Part shown: positions 45,301 through 53,411 of the stretch, in pieces
Numbering within the stretch: the stretch's first letter is position 1
How the letters are laid out: each line of letters starts with the position of its first letter
Assembly (NCBI GenBank): GCA_964441505.1
Contig: CAYTUV010000003.1
Coordinates: forward strand, 1-64,000
Direction: 5' to 3'
DNA from: Fen-1258 sp964441505
Lineage (GTDB): Bacteria; Bacteroidota; Ignavibacteria; Ignavibacteriales; Melioribacteraceae
DNA: 64,000 nt
Notes under the pieces: generated by a model
Told to the model about the DNA's origin: nothing
The model's database searches: none
Seen by the model: only the letters and a program-made list of their open reading frames with translations
Program-made: the position numbers and the translations under genes

Positions 45301-46744
45301 AGGGAATGATTTTTTTTATTGCATTTAAACTTAGCATAGAATAACCTTCGGGCAGTTTATTCCACAAAGTAATAAGTTCCTTTATCTGTTCGTCATCTAA
45401 ATTCAATTTCTCTTTTGCGAAATCTCCTACACATTCTTCATCTTCAAAAGAAAATAAAACATGCCAAACATCTTCAATCATGTAAGTTATTTTATGTCCC
45501 TTTAGAGAACCGTCTTTTTTCTTAATAACTCTTATTTCATTTGTCTCTTTTATATAGTTTTTCCAATCATTTCCCAAGATGCTTTTTAACCTGGTAGATA
45601 CGGGACAGCCGGAGACATTAGTATTATCTTTATAATTCAATATCCATTTATAGTTTTTCTTTTCGAGAAAAGTTCTTATCTCTAGAAAAGAGAAGTATGG
45701 ATCAGATTTTCTAAAAAATTTCTCATTATATATTTCTTCTTTTAGATCTAATGGCAGTTCTTGCCAATTCTCCTCTTTGTTATTCTTATATTTAATATTA
45801 TTCAAGAAAGACCACGCTCTAAATTCTTCAAAGTCTGGATGACTGATTGGACACCGTGGTTTACCGGTTGTTATTGTTTTTCCGGTTTTTTTATCTTCAA
45901 AAGTATTTTGTTCTAGCGTGCATATACCCACTAATCCTTTTGGCGAACGAAGAGGACGTTGAAAAAATATTGCTTTACAGATAGATTTATACAAATCTGA
46001 ATCTTTAGCTATTTCTTGAATTTCAAAAATCTTATTAATTTCATCTTGATAATGTTTCCGCAGAGTGTAACGATTTCGGACTCGCTCCCCGTTGGTTTCT
46101 ATATATGCAAGAGCTGCGCCTAATGTTTTATGTTTCTCAATCAATTCTTGAATATCATTTACTTCTTTAGCTCCAGAGTCTTTACTACCACTATATACAG
46201 CAGTGTTTTCCTTATCTCCCGTTTTTCTGTTGCTCTTAAAACCCCTCCTTTGTGCAATATGATATAGTGCCCGTCCAATTTTATAACGAGCAGTTTTACT
46301 GTTTATATCAAACTTCTTTTCGATTAATTCTTTCCTTAATTGATATGGACTTGTATAATCTGGAACTCCATTATTATCAAAATCTAATCGAATCCATTGC
46401 TCAAACTCGGTTGCATGTATCGGATATTTTCTAAATAATCCTTTCTCCTTATCATATATTCGCCATTGGTTTAAATCATCTTCCGATAACGGACAATAAT
46501 CATTTTCAATAAGAACCCTTAATGTTTCCCATAACCTATATTTTCGTGCTTGGTACAATCTTCTTACAGATCGATTCTTTGTCCTTTCTGCTGCGAGAGA
46601 AAACTCTCCAGTTTTTCCTTCACCTACTCCTTTTCTGAAAATATTTACTCCATATTTTTCAAACTGAGTTTCATCAAGACTAGTATCTCTAATAGTCCAT
46701 CCTATTGAATTAGTGCCAAGATCAAGACCAAGTTTCTTATTCAT
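42311..46744 (-). CDS. cas9: CRISPR-associated nuclease Cas9 (type II-C, large Bacteroidota-type)
   Basis: RNA-guided DNA nuclease of 1477 residues. RuvC-I is MNKKLGLDLGTNSIGWTIRD with Asp8; the arginine-rich bridge helix lies at about 52-85 (RTKNRSVRRLYQARKYRL). RuvC-II is VVVEIARELND with Glu726. The HNH domain includes VIDFEHTIPRSISFDNS with the catalytic His876 and NLTVCFADYN after it. RuvC-III is HSHHAIDAAVL with Asp1052. All catalytic residues are present, so both nucleases should work. There is no csn2 or cas4, which with the cas1/cas2 set defines type II-C. Length is at the upper end, as in Flavobacteriia-like Cas9. The tracrRNA gene lies upstream on the opposite strand. Confidence 0.97.
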   Translation of the reverse strand: MNKKLGLDLGTNSIGWTIRDTSLDETQFEKYGVNIFRKGVGEGKTGEFSLAAERTKNRSVRRLYQARKYRLWETLRVLIENDYCPLSEDDLNQWRIYDKEKGLFRKYPIHATEFEQWIRLDFDNNGVPDYTSPYQLRKELIEKKFDINSKTARYKIGRALYHIAQRRGFKSNRKTGDKENTAVYSGSKDSGAKEVNDIQELIEKHKTLGAALAYIETNGERVRNRYTLRKHYQDEINKIFEIQEIAKDSDLYKSICKAIFFQRPLRSPKGLVGICTLEQNTFEDKKTGKTITTGKPRCPISHPDFEEFRAWSFLNNIKYKNNKEENWQELPLDLKEEIYNEKFFRKSDPYFSFLEIRTFLEKKNYKWILNYKDNTNVSGCPVSTRLKSILGNDWKNYIKETNEIRVIKKKDGSLKGHKITYMIEDVWHVLFSFEDEECVGDFAKEKLNLDDEQIKELITLWNKLPEGYSMLSLNAIKKIIPFLHKGYIYTEAALFANMPTVLGQDSWRQNEETFTKSIIELIDKNRKEKQLLSIVNDLISRWHASDYKIGYKNSSYVLDEKDKQLILDTISKAFGEKTWMQKSIEEQKSIIHKVTHFYQCFFQKDFEWIYVKDEKYDVIKTENDTYYKSFRSGYYKVPHLLDYIKKNLKDKLNIADKQLDKLYHPSQIDIYPKSKPNKEGKIFLQSPKTSSFRNPMAMRTLYELRKLVNYLISVDVIDEETEVVVEIARELNDANKRWAIETYQKRREEENKEFAIAITELLNDPEAFGRVKADPNSKDDIDKFRLWYEQMEHKKLFKKEPTKNKMDKDGNEIENIDRKKYDWNNIRNEIIQKVIEEKDLIKKYRLWKEQQCRCIYTGNLITVTDLFDENVIDFEHTIPRSISFDNSLANLTVCFADYNRNIKKNKIPTALENYDEEWKGYQAIKPRLDAWAKRIEELKSNIEFWKKKSKQAQDKEAKDYAIRQRHLWQFELEYWENKYGRFTMTEVKTGFKNSQLVDTQLISKYAFHYLRTVFNNVKVQKGSITAEFRKIYGIQPKDEEKNRDKHSHHAIDAAVLTLIPSSAKREEILQKSFEHYEKWKLGKLDKKGEKQYHERPYLHFQVEHLKEIDNNILINNIAKDKALVPAKKILRKRGRMVYLRDESEQILLDENGKKKFIIITGDSIRGELHKDTFLGAINKHVRDENGNPKIGEDGKFILEEELSFAVREPLTYKKDAASPGFKSLDEIKDCIVDPHVYKIIENQVGNRTLKEAIADGIWMLNKEREKVNKIRHIRIFVREKEPLKIKKQTYLSKYEYKQDYYAANATSFLYALYQTEDGRRKFRPLNLFDATQIKRDIDISKETDFFENSFVAGHREYKLFTILKPGLKVIFYKDGNKDEPKELSKIELLKRLYYVKNLFDAKTGTIQFQQHLEARANKDLTIAFPQEQYGQKGKNGFSELNYDNPWPRLLLAPINFDFLIEKKDFEVTLDGEIVFKY

Positions 46745-46799
46745 TGTTGTCTCACTTTTTTATTTAACATAAATATTTTTCTTGCAAAATTTATTTTCA

Positions 46800-46890
46800 T
46801 CTCGTATGTTGCATTCGAAAGCTTATCACAATAAGGCTATAAGCCGAAGAAGAATTTCTTAAGTCCCGCGTACTCCGTGGGCTTTTTTTT
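46800..46890 (+). ncRNA. tracrRNA of the type II-C system
   Basis: CATTCGAAAGCTTATCACAA at 46812-46831 is complementary to the first part of the CRISPR repeat with a small internal mismatch (TT against AA, giving the usual bulge). After it come ATAAGG, the nexus hairpin GGCT-ATA-AGCC, a weak AAGAA/TTTCTT stem, and a terminator stem CCCGCG/CGTGGG (46864-46880) followed by eight T at 46883-46890. Order and motifs match known type II-C tracrRNAs. The 5' end is not mapped; I set it near 46800. It is divergent from cas9, whose start is at 46744. Confidence 0.88.
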
Positions 46891-47532
46891 ATCCCGTAGT
46901 GAAAAGTTTACAGTAGTCTCGCAGCAATGCGGGATTGTTGTTTTAAAACCCATCTATTTTATTTAATCACTGACAACCAATTCCCAGAAGGTACTTTATT
47001 TTTCCATTGCATTTATTCAAAGAAAAGATATTTTAACGGTTAGTTAGATTCAAGTTCTTATTATTTAACAAATTCCGCAAGTAAATTCTTTTCTTCCAAC
47101 ATAAATTCCTTTTCCTCCCGCTTGTTCGCCTAAATAGTTATTCTCTTCTAATTGCAGTTAATCTTTCTTCCGGGATGGAAAAGAGCAGATTGATTGTGGG
47201 CTGTTTCAAATAATACCTGTACTGTCTCTTATAAACGGCAAAGCGCATTAAAGTAACGGCGTACCAAAGCTTAGAAGCGCCGGAGAGTCTCTTAGAAAGA
47301 GCGGAACAGACTTTAGAAATAGTGTAGAACAGTAAAGAAACGGCGATTCCGATTAAAAATTGAATGATCTGTCGGAAATGGGAAGTAGAACTCCATAAAG
47401 AAGTGTAAAAGTGCAATAAAAATGTACCTTGAATAAGAAAATGAATAAGTATTCCTTATATGTTGCGAAAACAAAGAAATTCCTCTTTTCCTAAATAAAT
47501 TAACTTATTTGAAACATTATAAGGGTGGTAAA
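46891..47532. other. Gene-poor region between the CRISPR locus and the next gene
   Basis: About 640 bases. A CTCGCAGCAATGCGGGA palindrome lies near 46917-46934, akin to the CCCGC family elsewhere. A minus-strand open frame at 47138-47416 (92 residues, TTG start, one hydrophobic stretch IIQFLIGIAVSLLFYTI and many basic residues) has no clear ribosome site or family. I leave it uncalled with perhaps a one-in-four chance of being real. Confidence 0.5.
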
Positions 47533-48240
47533 ATGGCAAAGGCGGATGAGAAGGTTCGTATCTACACCGGTTCCGATGCCGATATGATTCAGGCATCGAG
47601 AGTAATGCATGGTCTTTTTGTTGAAGACAAAACGGCATTCACAAATTTCGACGGAGGATTTAGCGATCCGTTCGCTGCAAATTGGGTTCAAAAAATTGAA
47701 GTGATAAAAGATGTAGTGCAAGATTCTTTATACTTAAGCGGTCAAATTGAATTGAGCAAAAATGTTGAACTGAAAATGAATGAGTGTAAAGATTTTTTTC
47801 AAATGATGAAGTACTTTATTGAAAAAGCTTTTCCAAATAGAAAAGAGATTTGGGCTCAATTTGGCTTCAATGATTACGAGAAAGCACGCGTAAGTGAAAC
47901 TAAGATGATTCAGTTCCTTGGTGTGCTTCATAAAACATCAATCGAATTTAGTGCAGAGCTTATAGCTGCGGGATTTAGTCAAGAAAAAATTGATAAGATC
48001 GCATCATTGCAGTCTGAATTAATTAATGCCGATTACGAACAGGAGTTGAGTAAAAAGAAAAGACCCGCAGTAACACAAGAAAGAATTGAAAAATTGAACG
48101 AGTCTTTTCAATTGATGCAGAAGGTTAGTAAAGCGGGTAAAATTATTTTTGCGAACAACCGCGCCAAGTTCGATCAATATTTAATGCCTAATGAAAGAGT
48201 TGTAAAGAAACCGGATGAGCCGGCACCGGTAACGCCGTAA
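47533..48240 (+). CDS. Conserved helical protein of unknown function
   Basis: A 235-residue soluble protein starting at the ATG at 47533 after AAGGGTGG. It is almost wholly helical, with no cysteines in motif form and no signal peptide. The N-terminal part (SDADMIQASRVMHGLFVEDK, then TAFTNFDGGFSDPFAANWVQ) and the middle (WAQFGFNDYEKARVSETKMI) look like a family-specific pattern that I associate with uncharacterised Bacteroidota proteins. The C-terminus is a proline-rich tail. It neighbours the CRISPR locus but no functional link is evident. Confidence 0.75.
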   Translation: MAKADEKVRIYTGSDADMIQASRVMHGLFVEDKTAFTNFDGGFSDPFAANWVQKIEVIKDVVQDSLYLSGQIELSKNVELKMNECKDFFQMMKYFIEKAFPNRKEIWAQFGFNDYEKARVSETKMIQFLGVLHKTSIEFSAELIAAGFSQEKIDKIASLQSELINADYEQELSKKKRPAVTQERIEKLNESFQLMQKVSKAGKIIFANNRAKFDQYLMPNERVVKKPDEPAPVTP

Positions 48241-48716
48241 TTGTTTATATATCCTGTAGGGAAGCGTCTATGACCCTTCCGCTGTTTTTTTGAAAAATAA
48301 TTTACCGGAACGGTTGTAAACCGTTCCCTACGAATGAATTTATTATTAACTCATGTTACGCAAAAAGGAAAGATTCGCCACGAAGACTCTAAGGCACAAA
48401 GGTTTCACCAAGAAAAACATAAACTTTGTGAAGATTTTGTGTCTTTGTGCCTTAGTGGCTAAGTTTTTTCATGTGGACTGCGTAACGTGAATTATTAATA
48501 TATACCAATGTAGGGAAAAGTCTGTGACCTTTCCGTTGTTTTATGAAAAATAATTTACCGGAACGGTTGCCCCGCAAAAAGAACGGGGCAAGTAAACCGT
48601 TCCCTACATAAGATTATTGTTATTTTGAATTCGGATCGGTTGCCCCGCAAAAAGAACGGGGCAAGCAAACTGATCCCTACATTAAAATTTTTTATATGAT
48701 GAAACGCGGGTATTGA
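48241..48716. repeat. Intergenic repeat block with empty and filled palindrome sites
   Basis: Two related copies of a GTAGGGAA...GGAACGGTTG...CCGTTCCCTAC unit occur at about 48255-48331 and 48509-48606, with a third partial unit (GGATCGGTTG...) at 48631-48680. Copy 1 reads CGGTTG directly into TAAACCG. Copies 2 and 3 carry a 23-base palindromic insert at that point (48570-48592 and 48643-48665, CCCCGC...CGGGGCAAG). Between copies 1 and 2 a long inverted repeat (ATGTTACGCA near 48353 to TGCGTAACGTG at 48480-48490) encloses CTAAGGCACAAAG/CTTTGTGCCTTAG. No gene seen. Confidence 0.8.
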
Positions 48717-50144
48717 TCAGATCATTTCTATGGCGGGAAAAGTAATGATAAAGACCGTCCCGCATGGCTTGTTATCTTTTATTTCGATTGTACCGTTCAT
48801 TGCTTCAACAATGGATTTAACCAGACTTAAACCCAATCCGTATCCTTTAATACCAAGATTCTCAATTTTTTCAGAGCGGTAGAATCTATCATAAACTTTT
48901 TCTTTCTCTTCTTCGGCAATCCCAACACCAAAATCTTCAACTCTTAGAATAACCTTGCTATCCATTTGTTTTGCATAAAGGGTTACCCAATCCTCATTTG
49001 AATATTTAAATGCGTTATCAATCAAGTTTTGAAGAGCCATTAAAAAATAATCAGAATTACCCCGTAAGTAAACGCCTTGTTCAAAATCAATTTCAATTTT
49101 CTTCTCCTTATAGATCGTCTTAATAGTGTCGTTAACCAATTTTGACAAGTTAAACACTGTTTTCTGGTCATAAAGTGTTTTTGGATCTTTTGCAAGCAGC
49201 AGAAGAGTTTTTATAATTTTGATCATTCTTTGCGTCTCTTCTTTCATGACTATAACCGAATTCTTTTGATCATCAATACCGTGCCGGTTATTTAAGAGAA
49301 AATCTAATTCAGAATTTATGACAGTCAAAGGATTCATCAACTGATGCGAAGCGTTATCGGTAAAAGAAGAGATCTGTTTAACTTGATATTCGAGGCGCTC
49401 AAAGAGATCGTTTAATGTGTCTCTCAGTTTGCCGATCTCATCTTTCGAATCGGATTCATAACTCACTCTTTCATTAAGATTTGAAGCCGAGATTTTTTTT
49501 GCCGTTGAAATAATTTTGTTGATTGGGGAATAAGTCCTTTTTGATATCATAACACTAATGATCAGAATGAATATTAGGATCACAGGGAATGCAAGGAGAT
49601 TGAAAATGAGTATGTTCTTTGTAATTACTGTCAACCGGGATTTTGTAGTTGAGAGCTGCAGATATCCCGCTTGTACGCCATTCTCATCGGTCAATTTTTT
49701 ATATCCGGAACGGATCTCTTCTTTGCCGGCAAGGTCATCCTCAAAATAGAGGTTCTCGCTCAACAGATAGATTCTTTTAGGTATCGGCGGAATGTAACTT
49801 GTATTCTTACTGTTCAAAAGGAGATTGCCTTTTATGTCATAGATCTGCATGAAGAATGGATTATCTGTTATCCTGGTCAAATCAGCTTCCAGAAATTCAT
49901 TCGCGTTTAGGATAAGGAGCGAATCTTTCTGTAGACGGAACGCATTATTAATATTCTCCATTTCATGTTTAAGACTGTTATCTAGATTCTCATTTAGCTG
50001 GTGTTTGAGGAGACTGAATGTAAAGAAATTATAAAGGATGAAGAACCCGACGATTACAGATGCGATGAGGAAAGAGTTACGCAAAACACTTTTTGAGATC
50101 TCGATATTTAAGTGCTTAATCCGCAAAGAAAATATACCCCTCAC
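48717..50144 (-). CDS. Two-component sensor histidine kinase
   Basis: Membrane histidine kinase of 475 residues. Transmembrane helices at about 25-48 and 185-208 enclose a periplasmic sensor of about 135 residues. A HAMP domain (about 210-260) and a HisKA domain follow with the phospho-acceptor in FTDNASHQLMNPLTVINSEL. ATP-binding boxes are NLIDNAFKYSN (N), VEDFGVGIAEEE (G1), YDRFYRSEK (F) and GYGLGLSLVKSIVEAMNG (G2). The frame opens at GTG 50144 and overlaps the regulator gene by 29 bases. A TTG at 50126, nine bases after GAGGGG, is another possible start. Signal unknown. Confidence 0.93.
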   Translation of the reverse strand: MRGIFSLRIKHLNIEISKSVLRNSFLIASVIVGFFILYNFFTFSLLKHQLNENLDNSLKHEMENINNAFRLQKDSLLILNANEFLEADLTRITDNPFFMQIYDIKGNLLLNSKNTSYIPPIPKRIYLLSENLYFEDDLAGKEEIRSGYKKLTDENGVQAGYLQLSTTKSRLTVITKNILIFNLLAFPVILIFILIISVMISKRTYSPINKIISTAKKISASNLNERVSYESDSKDEIGKLRDTLNDLFERLEYQVKQISSFTDNASHQLMNPLTVINSELDFLLNNRHGIDDQKNSVIVMKEETQRMIKIIKTLLLLAKDPKTLYDQKTVFNLSKLVNDTIKTIYKEKKIEIDFEQGVYLRGNSDYFLMALQNLIDNAFKYSNEDWVTLYAKQMDSKVILRVEDFGVGIAEEEKEKVYDRFYRSEKIENLGIKGYGLGLSLVKSIVEAMNGTIEIKDNKPCGTVFIITFPAIEMI

Positions 50145-50784
50145 CGTAAATTGTACGGATGAATTTTTTATTTAATCCGGTTTCAAGTTTCTTGCGCAGA
50201 TTTTTAATAGTCACTTCTACAATATTCGTCTGCGGAGTGCATGGTATATTCCATACAGTCTCACAAATCTGTTCTCTGTTTACAATAGATCCTTTGTTGA
50301 TGAGAAAATATCTGAACAGCTCAAATTCTTTTTCCGATAATTTTATTTTGTCTCCGGATGAAATAACAGTGCGTTCGATCAGATCGAGAGAATAATCTCC
50401 GAACGGAAGAGCAGAGACAGATGATTGATATCTTCGTAAAACGGCATTGATTCTAGCAAGTATTTCTTCAAAAGAGAACGGTTTTGTAATGTAGTCATCC
50501 GCCCCGGCATTTAATGCTTCAACTTTATTTGAGATGTCGCTTAAAGCGGTCAACAAAATAATTGGTGTTTTTAATCCTATTTCCCTCATTTTTTTGCAGA
50601 CTTGTAAACCTGTCAGTTTAGGTATTTTCCAATCCAAAAGAATTACATCGTACTGAATATTAAGAATTGTATTCATAGCTGCCTCTCCATCAATAACCAC
50701 AATTGCATGATGACCGGCATTTATGAAATTTTTTTTCAACGATTGTGCGATTGCGTTTTCATCTTCTACGATCAATACTTCCAT
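50116..50784 (-). CDS. OmpR-type response regulator
   Basis: A 222-residue regulator. The receiver domain has the acidic pocket (LIVEDENAIAQ), the phosphorylation site Asp51 in DVILLDWKIPK, and Thr/Lys switch residues in IILLTALSD and ITKPFSFEEIL. The winged-helix DNA-binding domain (about 125-222) has LSEKEFELFRYFLINKGSIV and EVTIKNLRKKLETGLNKKFI and ends in RTIYGEGYIF. It is the first gene of a two-gene unit with the kinase. GAGAG precedes the start. The octaheme cytochrome gene is divergent and 160 bases away, a possible target. Confidence 0.95.
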   Translation of the reverse strand: MEVLIVEDENAIAQSLKKNFINAGHHAIVVIDGEAAMNTILNIQYDVILLDWKIPKLTGLQVCKKMREIGLKTPIILLTALSDISNKVEALNAGADDYITKPFSFEEILARINAVLRRYQSSVSALPFGDYSLDLIERTVISSGDKIKLSEKEFELFRYFLINKGSIVNREQICETVWNIPCTPQTNIVEVTIKNLRKKLETGLNKKFIRTIYGEGYIFFAD

Positions 50785-50944
50785 AATACTCTCTAAATTC
50801 GAACAAAAGATAAATTATTATTGGGATACAAACCCACATTAAAAAAATGAATAATTTTTCATAATTGTTAACTTTATAAAGAGAACAAAGTCTGATATAT
50901 TTCCAGTGATTTAAGATCATATTATCCATAAAAATAGGTTCACT

Positions 50945-52441
50945 ATGAAAAAATCTATACTTTTTATTTCCGCCCTGGTACTATCTAGCTTTGGTATTAT
51001 GATGGCGCAAGAATATGCCGGAAGTGAAGCTTGTAAAAATTGTCATTCCACCCAGCATACAAACTGGAAGCAATCAGGGCACCCGTATAAAATTCAAAAA
51101 ATCGTAGGTGGAAATCCACCCTCGTACCCAGCTCTGACAGCACCAAAAGTAATAGGATCGCAAGTTAATTATACATTGGTAAGCGGTTTACCAAAAGCAC
51201 CTGACGGTTTAACTTGGGGCGATATTGGTTTTGTTGTTGGAGGGTATCATTCCAATGCACGGTTTCTTGATAAGGAAGGATATTTGATTTACGGCGCTAA
51301 CCGCCAGTATAACTTATCAACTAAAATTTGGGTTCCTTATACTTCCGGTACATTAACCAAAGGTTCTTACAGTTATTCCTGTTATAAATGCCATACAACT
51401 GGTGCCAGCAAGACAAAGAATACAGAATTCCAGCCTTATCCCGGTATCGAAGGAAGCTGGGTAGAAGGTGGAATTGGCTGCGAAGGATGTCATGGTCCAG
51501 CAAAAGCACATACAACAAACCCAAGCAACATACCGCCGAAAGAAGGTTTGAACACTTGTAATAACTGTCATGCTAGAGATCGCAACGAGGGTACCACAAC
51601 TTATACATGGAATAATAGAGTTGAGTGGCAAGCTAAAACAGTTGGTACAATTAGTAGCGGCTTTATCAGACACAGAGAACAGGGTGATATGATGCTTGCT
51701 TCAAAGCATGGAAAAGCTGGTTTTACTTGCGCGACATGCCACGATGCTCATAAAGGTGTTTATTTCAATTTAGGCGGACTAAAAACAACTGCAAAGTGCG
51801 AAACATGTCATCCGAATAAAACTATCGTAGGGCATGAAGCTTCAAAGACAATGGCAGAATGTACAGATTGCCACATGCCATTTGCCGCTAGAAATGGAGA
51901 CAACTTAACAGCTTATATAGCCGAACAAAGCACTCATTATTGGAAAGTTTTGACCGACCCGATTACAATGTTTGATAACTTAGAAACAATTAACAATACA
52001 GCAACTCCTCCTGTTGGGTTTAAATTTATAAAACAAAATGCCAGTGGAATCTCCGGTTTAACTTTAGATTACACATGTATCCAATGCCATACGACTAAAG
52101 ATGTAGCCTGGGCATCGAGGCATGCTAAAAGCATCCATAGCGGACCGGTTAGTGTTGCAAATACAAGTGGAATTCCATCAGCTTATGGGTTATCACAGAA
52201 CTATCCTAACCCATTCAATCCAACCACAGCAATTAAGTTTGCGTTACCTAAATCTTCAACGGTAACATTGAAAGTCTATTCAATTACAGGTGAACTTGTG
52301 AACACATTGGTTAATGGAAATATGAATGCCGGATTGCATGAAGTAAATTTCAATGCATCTAATCTGTCAAGTGGTGTTTATATCTACAGATTAGAAGCCT
52401 CTGACTTCGCTTACACAAGAAAGATGATGTTAGTCAAGTAA
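50945..52441 (+). CDS. Octaheme c-type cytochrome with type IX sorting domain
   Basis: A 498-residue exported cytochrome. Signal peptide MKKSILFISALVLSSFGIMM. Eight CxxCH heme-binding motifs: CKNCH (from residue 30), CYKCH, CEGCH, CNNCH, CATCH, CETCH, CTDCH and CIQCH. The spacing resembles cytochrome c554-like multiheme proteins. The last about 85 residues (LSQNYPNPFNPTTAIKFALP to TRKMMLVK) are a type IX sorting domain, which predicts export across the outer membrane to the cell surface. No enzyme-specific motif (such as a lysine-ligated CxxCK heme) is seen, so an electron-transfer role is most likely. Confidence 0.92.
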   Translation: MKKSILFISALVLSSFGIMMAQEYAGSEACKNCHSTQHTNWKQSGHPYKIQKIVGGNPPSYPALTAPKVIGSQVNYTLVSGLPKAPDGLTWGDIGFVVGGYHSNARFLDKEGYLIYGANRQYNLSTKIWVPYTSGTLTKGSYSYSCYKCHTTGASKTKNTEFQPYPGIEGSWVEGGIGCEGCHGPAKAHTTNPSNIPPKEGLNTCNNCHARDRNEGTTTYTWNNRVEWQAKTVGTISSGFIRHREQGDMMLASKHGKAGFTCATCHDAHKGVYFNLGGLKTTAKCETCHPNKTIVGHEASKTMAECTDCHMPFAARNGDNLTAYIAEQSTHYWKVLTDPITMFDNLETINNTATPPVGFKFIKQNASGISGLTLDYTCIQCHTTKDVAWASRHAKSIHSGPVSVANTSGIPSAYGLSQNYPNPFNPTTAIKFALPKSSTVTLKVYSITGELVNTLVNGNMNAGLHEVNFNASNLSSGVYIYRLEASDFAYTRKMMLVK

Positions 52442-52478
52442 GAATGTTTTAGAAAAGTATTAAATTCACACATACAAT

Positions 52479-52508
52479 AAAAAAGGCGGTTAACAGATCG
52501 CCTTTTTT
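52479..52508 (+). terminator. Rho-independent terminator of the octaheme cytochrome gene
   Basis: AAAAAAGGCG at 52479-52488 pairs with CGCCTTTTTT at 52499-52508 around a ten-base loop. Confidence 0.9.
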
Positions 52509-52641
52509 ATTTTAAATAATTTTTTCTGTTTATTATTCTGAACAAAATCTATTTTAAACCATCAAAATAGATGTTAATCATACTTTTATATTGGCATTTA
52601 TATTGTGTTAAAAGCGAATCAAAAACAATACGGACAATTAG

Positions 52642-53280
52642 ATGAAAAAGATCTTTCTTGCAGTAATATTATTAATGCCCATGTTAATAAACGCTCAGCA
52701 TAAGTTCGGAAGTATTAAAGCCGGAATATTCACCCCGGCTGCAACGGAGACGGGATTTATTCTTGGCTATGAAGGGGGGTGGTATATTGATGACAATGTT
52801 CTTATCGGTTGGAGTGCGGATTGGTTCAATAAAAATTATGTAGACAGAAAATTAGTTGATCAGTTCAACGAATTCTATGGTATCATTAACTATCAATTAA
52901 ATGAACTCCGCGCAAAAACTAATCTGCATTCTTTTCCGCTGATGGGAAGTATAAATGGTAATTGGCTTATTGCACCCCGTACCAGAGCATTTGTTACCGG
53001 CTCTGCGGGTATTGAAGTACTGCTGATCTTTTATAGGAACTATGCTAATCCTGATAATAACGAATTTCAGGGCGCGTTCGATTTTGCATGGCGGCTCGGA
53101 ACGGGAGTAATGTATGAACTTGGAAGCCGGTCGGATGCTTTCTTTGAACTGGGTTATCATCGCTCGCAGCCAAGCTGGGAATACGAAGTAAAAGATGATC
53201 TCGGAAGAAGAAAAATTCTTGAAAGAAGATTTGATATGAGCGGACTCCTACTTCGCGCGGGAATACGGTTTTATTTCTGA
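52642..53280 (+). CDS. Outer-membrane beta-barrel protein
   Basis: A 212-residue protein with signal peptide MKKIFLAVILLMPMLINA and alternating hydrophobic/aromatic strands (GFILGYEGGWYIDDNVLIGW, RTRAFVTGSAGIEVLLIFYR), ending in LLLRAGIRFYF with the terminal aromatic residue typical of outer-membrane barrels. About eight strands are expected, as in OmpW/OmpA-like small barrels. No ligand or function can be assigned. It is a single-gene unit with its own terminator. Confidence 0.78.
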   Translation: MKKIFLAVILLMPMLINAQHKFGSIKAGIFTPAATETGFILGYEGGWYIDDNVLIGWSADWFNKNYVDRKLVDQFNEFYGIINYQLNELRAKTNLHSFPLMGSINGNWLIAPRTRAFVTGSAGIEVLLIFYRNYANPDNNEFQGAFDFAWRLGTGVMYELGSRSDAFFELGYHRSQPSWEYEVKDDLGRRKILERRFDMSGLLLRAGIRFYF

Positions 53281-53305
53281 TCATGTCGAATCAAATTAGA
53301 TGCTG

Positions 53306-53335
53306 AATCCTCTTACCTGTAAGGGGATTTTTTTT
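53306..53335 (+). terminator. Rho-independent terminator after the outer-membrane protein gene
   Basis: AATCCTCTTA at 53306-53315 pairs with TAAGGGGATT at 53320-53329 (one G-T pair) and is followed by T residues. Confidence 0.85.
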
Positions 53336-53411
53336 ATCTCCGTCTTGATGCTTAAATTGTCTTCAGATTATTTCATTTCAATTGTAAACAAATAAAGATG
53401 GAGATGACCAA

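Noticed and set aside
47138..47416. Minus-strand open frame of 92 residues between the tracrRNA and the next gene
   Set aside because: TTG start without a ribosome site, no recognisable family, and repeat-rich surroundings. Not strong enough to call.
48353..48490. Long inverted repeat ATGTTACGCA...TGCGTAACGTG as an attachment site or mobile element
   Set aside because: The inner part is the widespread GCCACTAAGGCACAAAG-type intergenic repeat also seen near 10135-10200. No integrase, gene or clear boundary supports an element.
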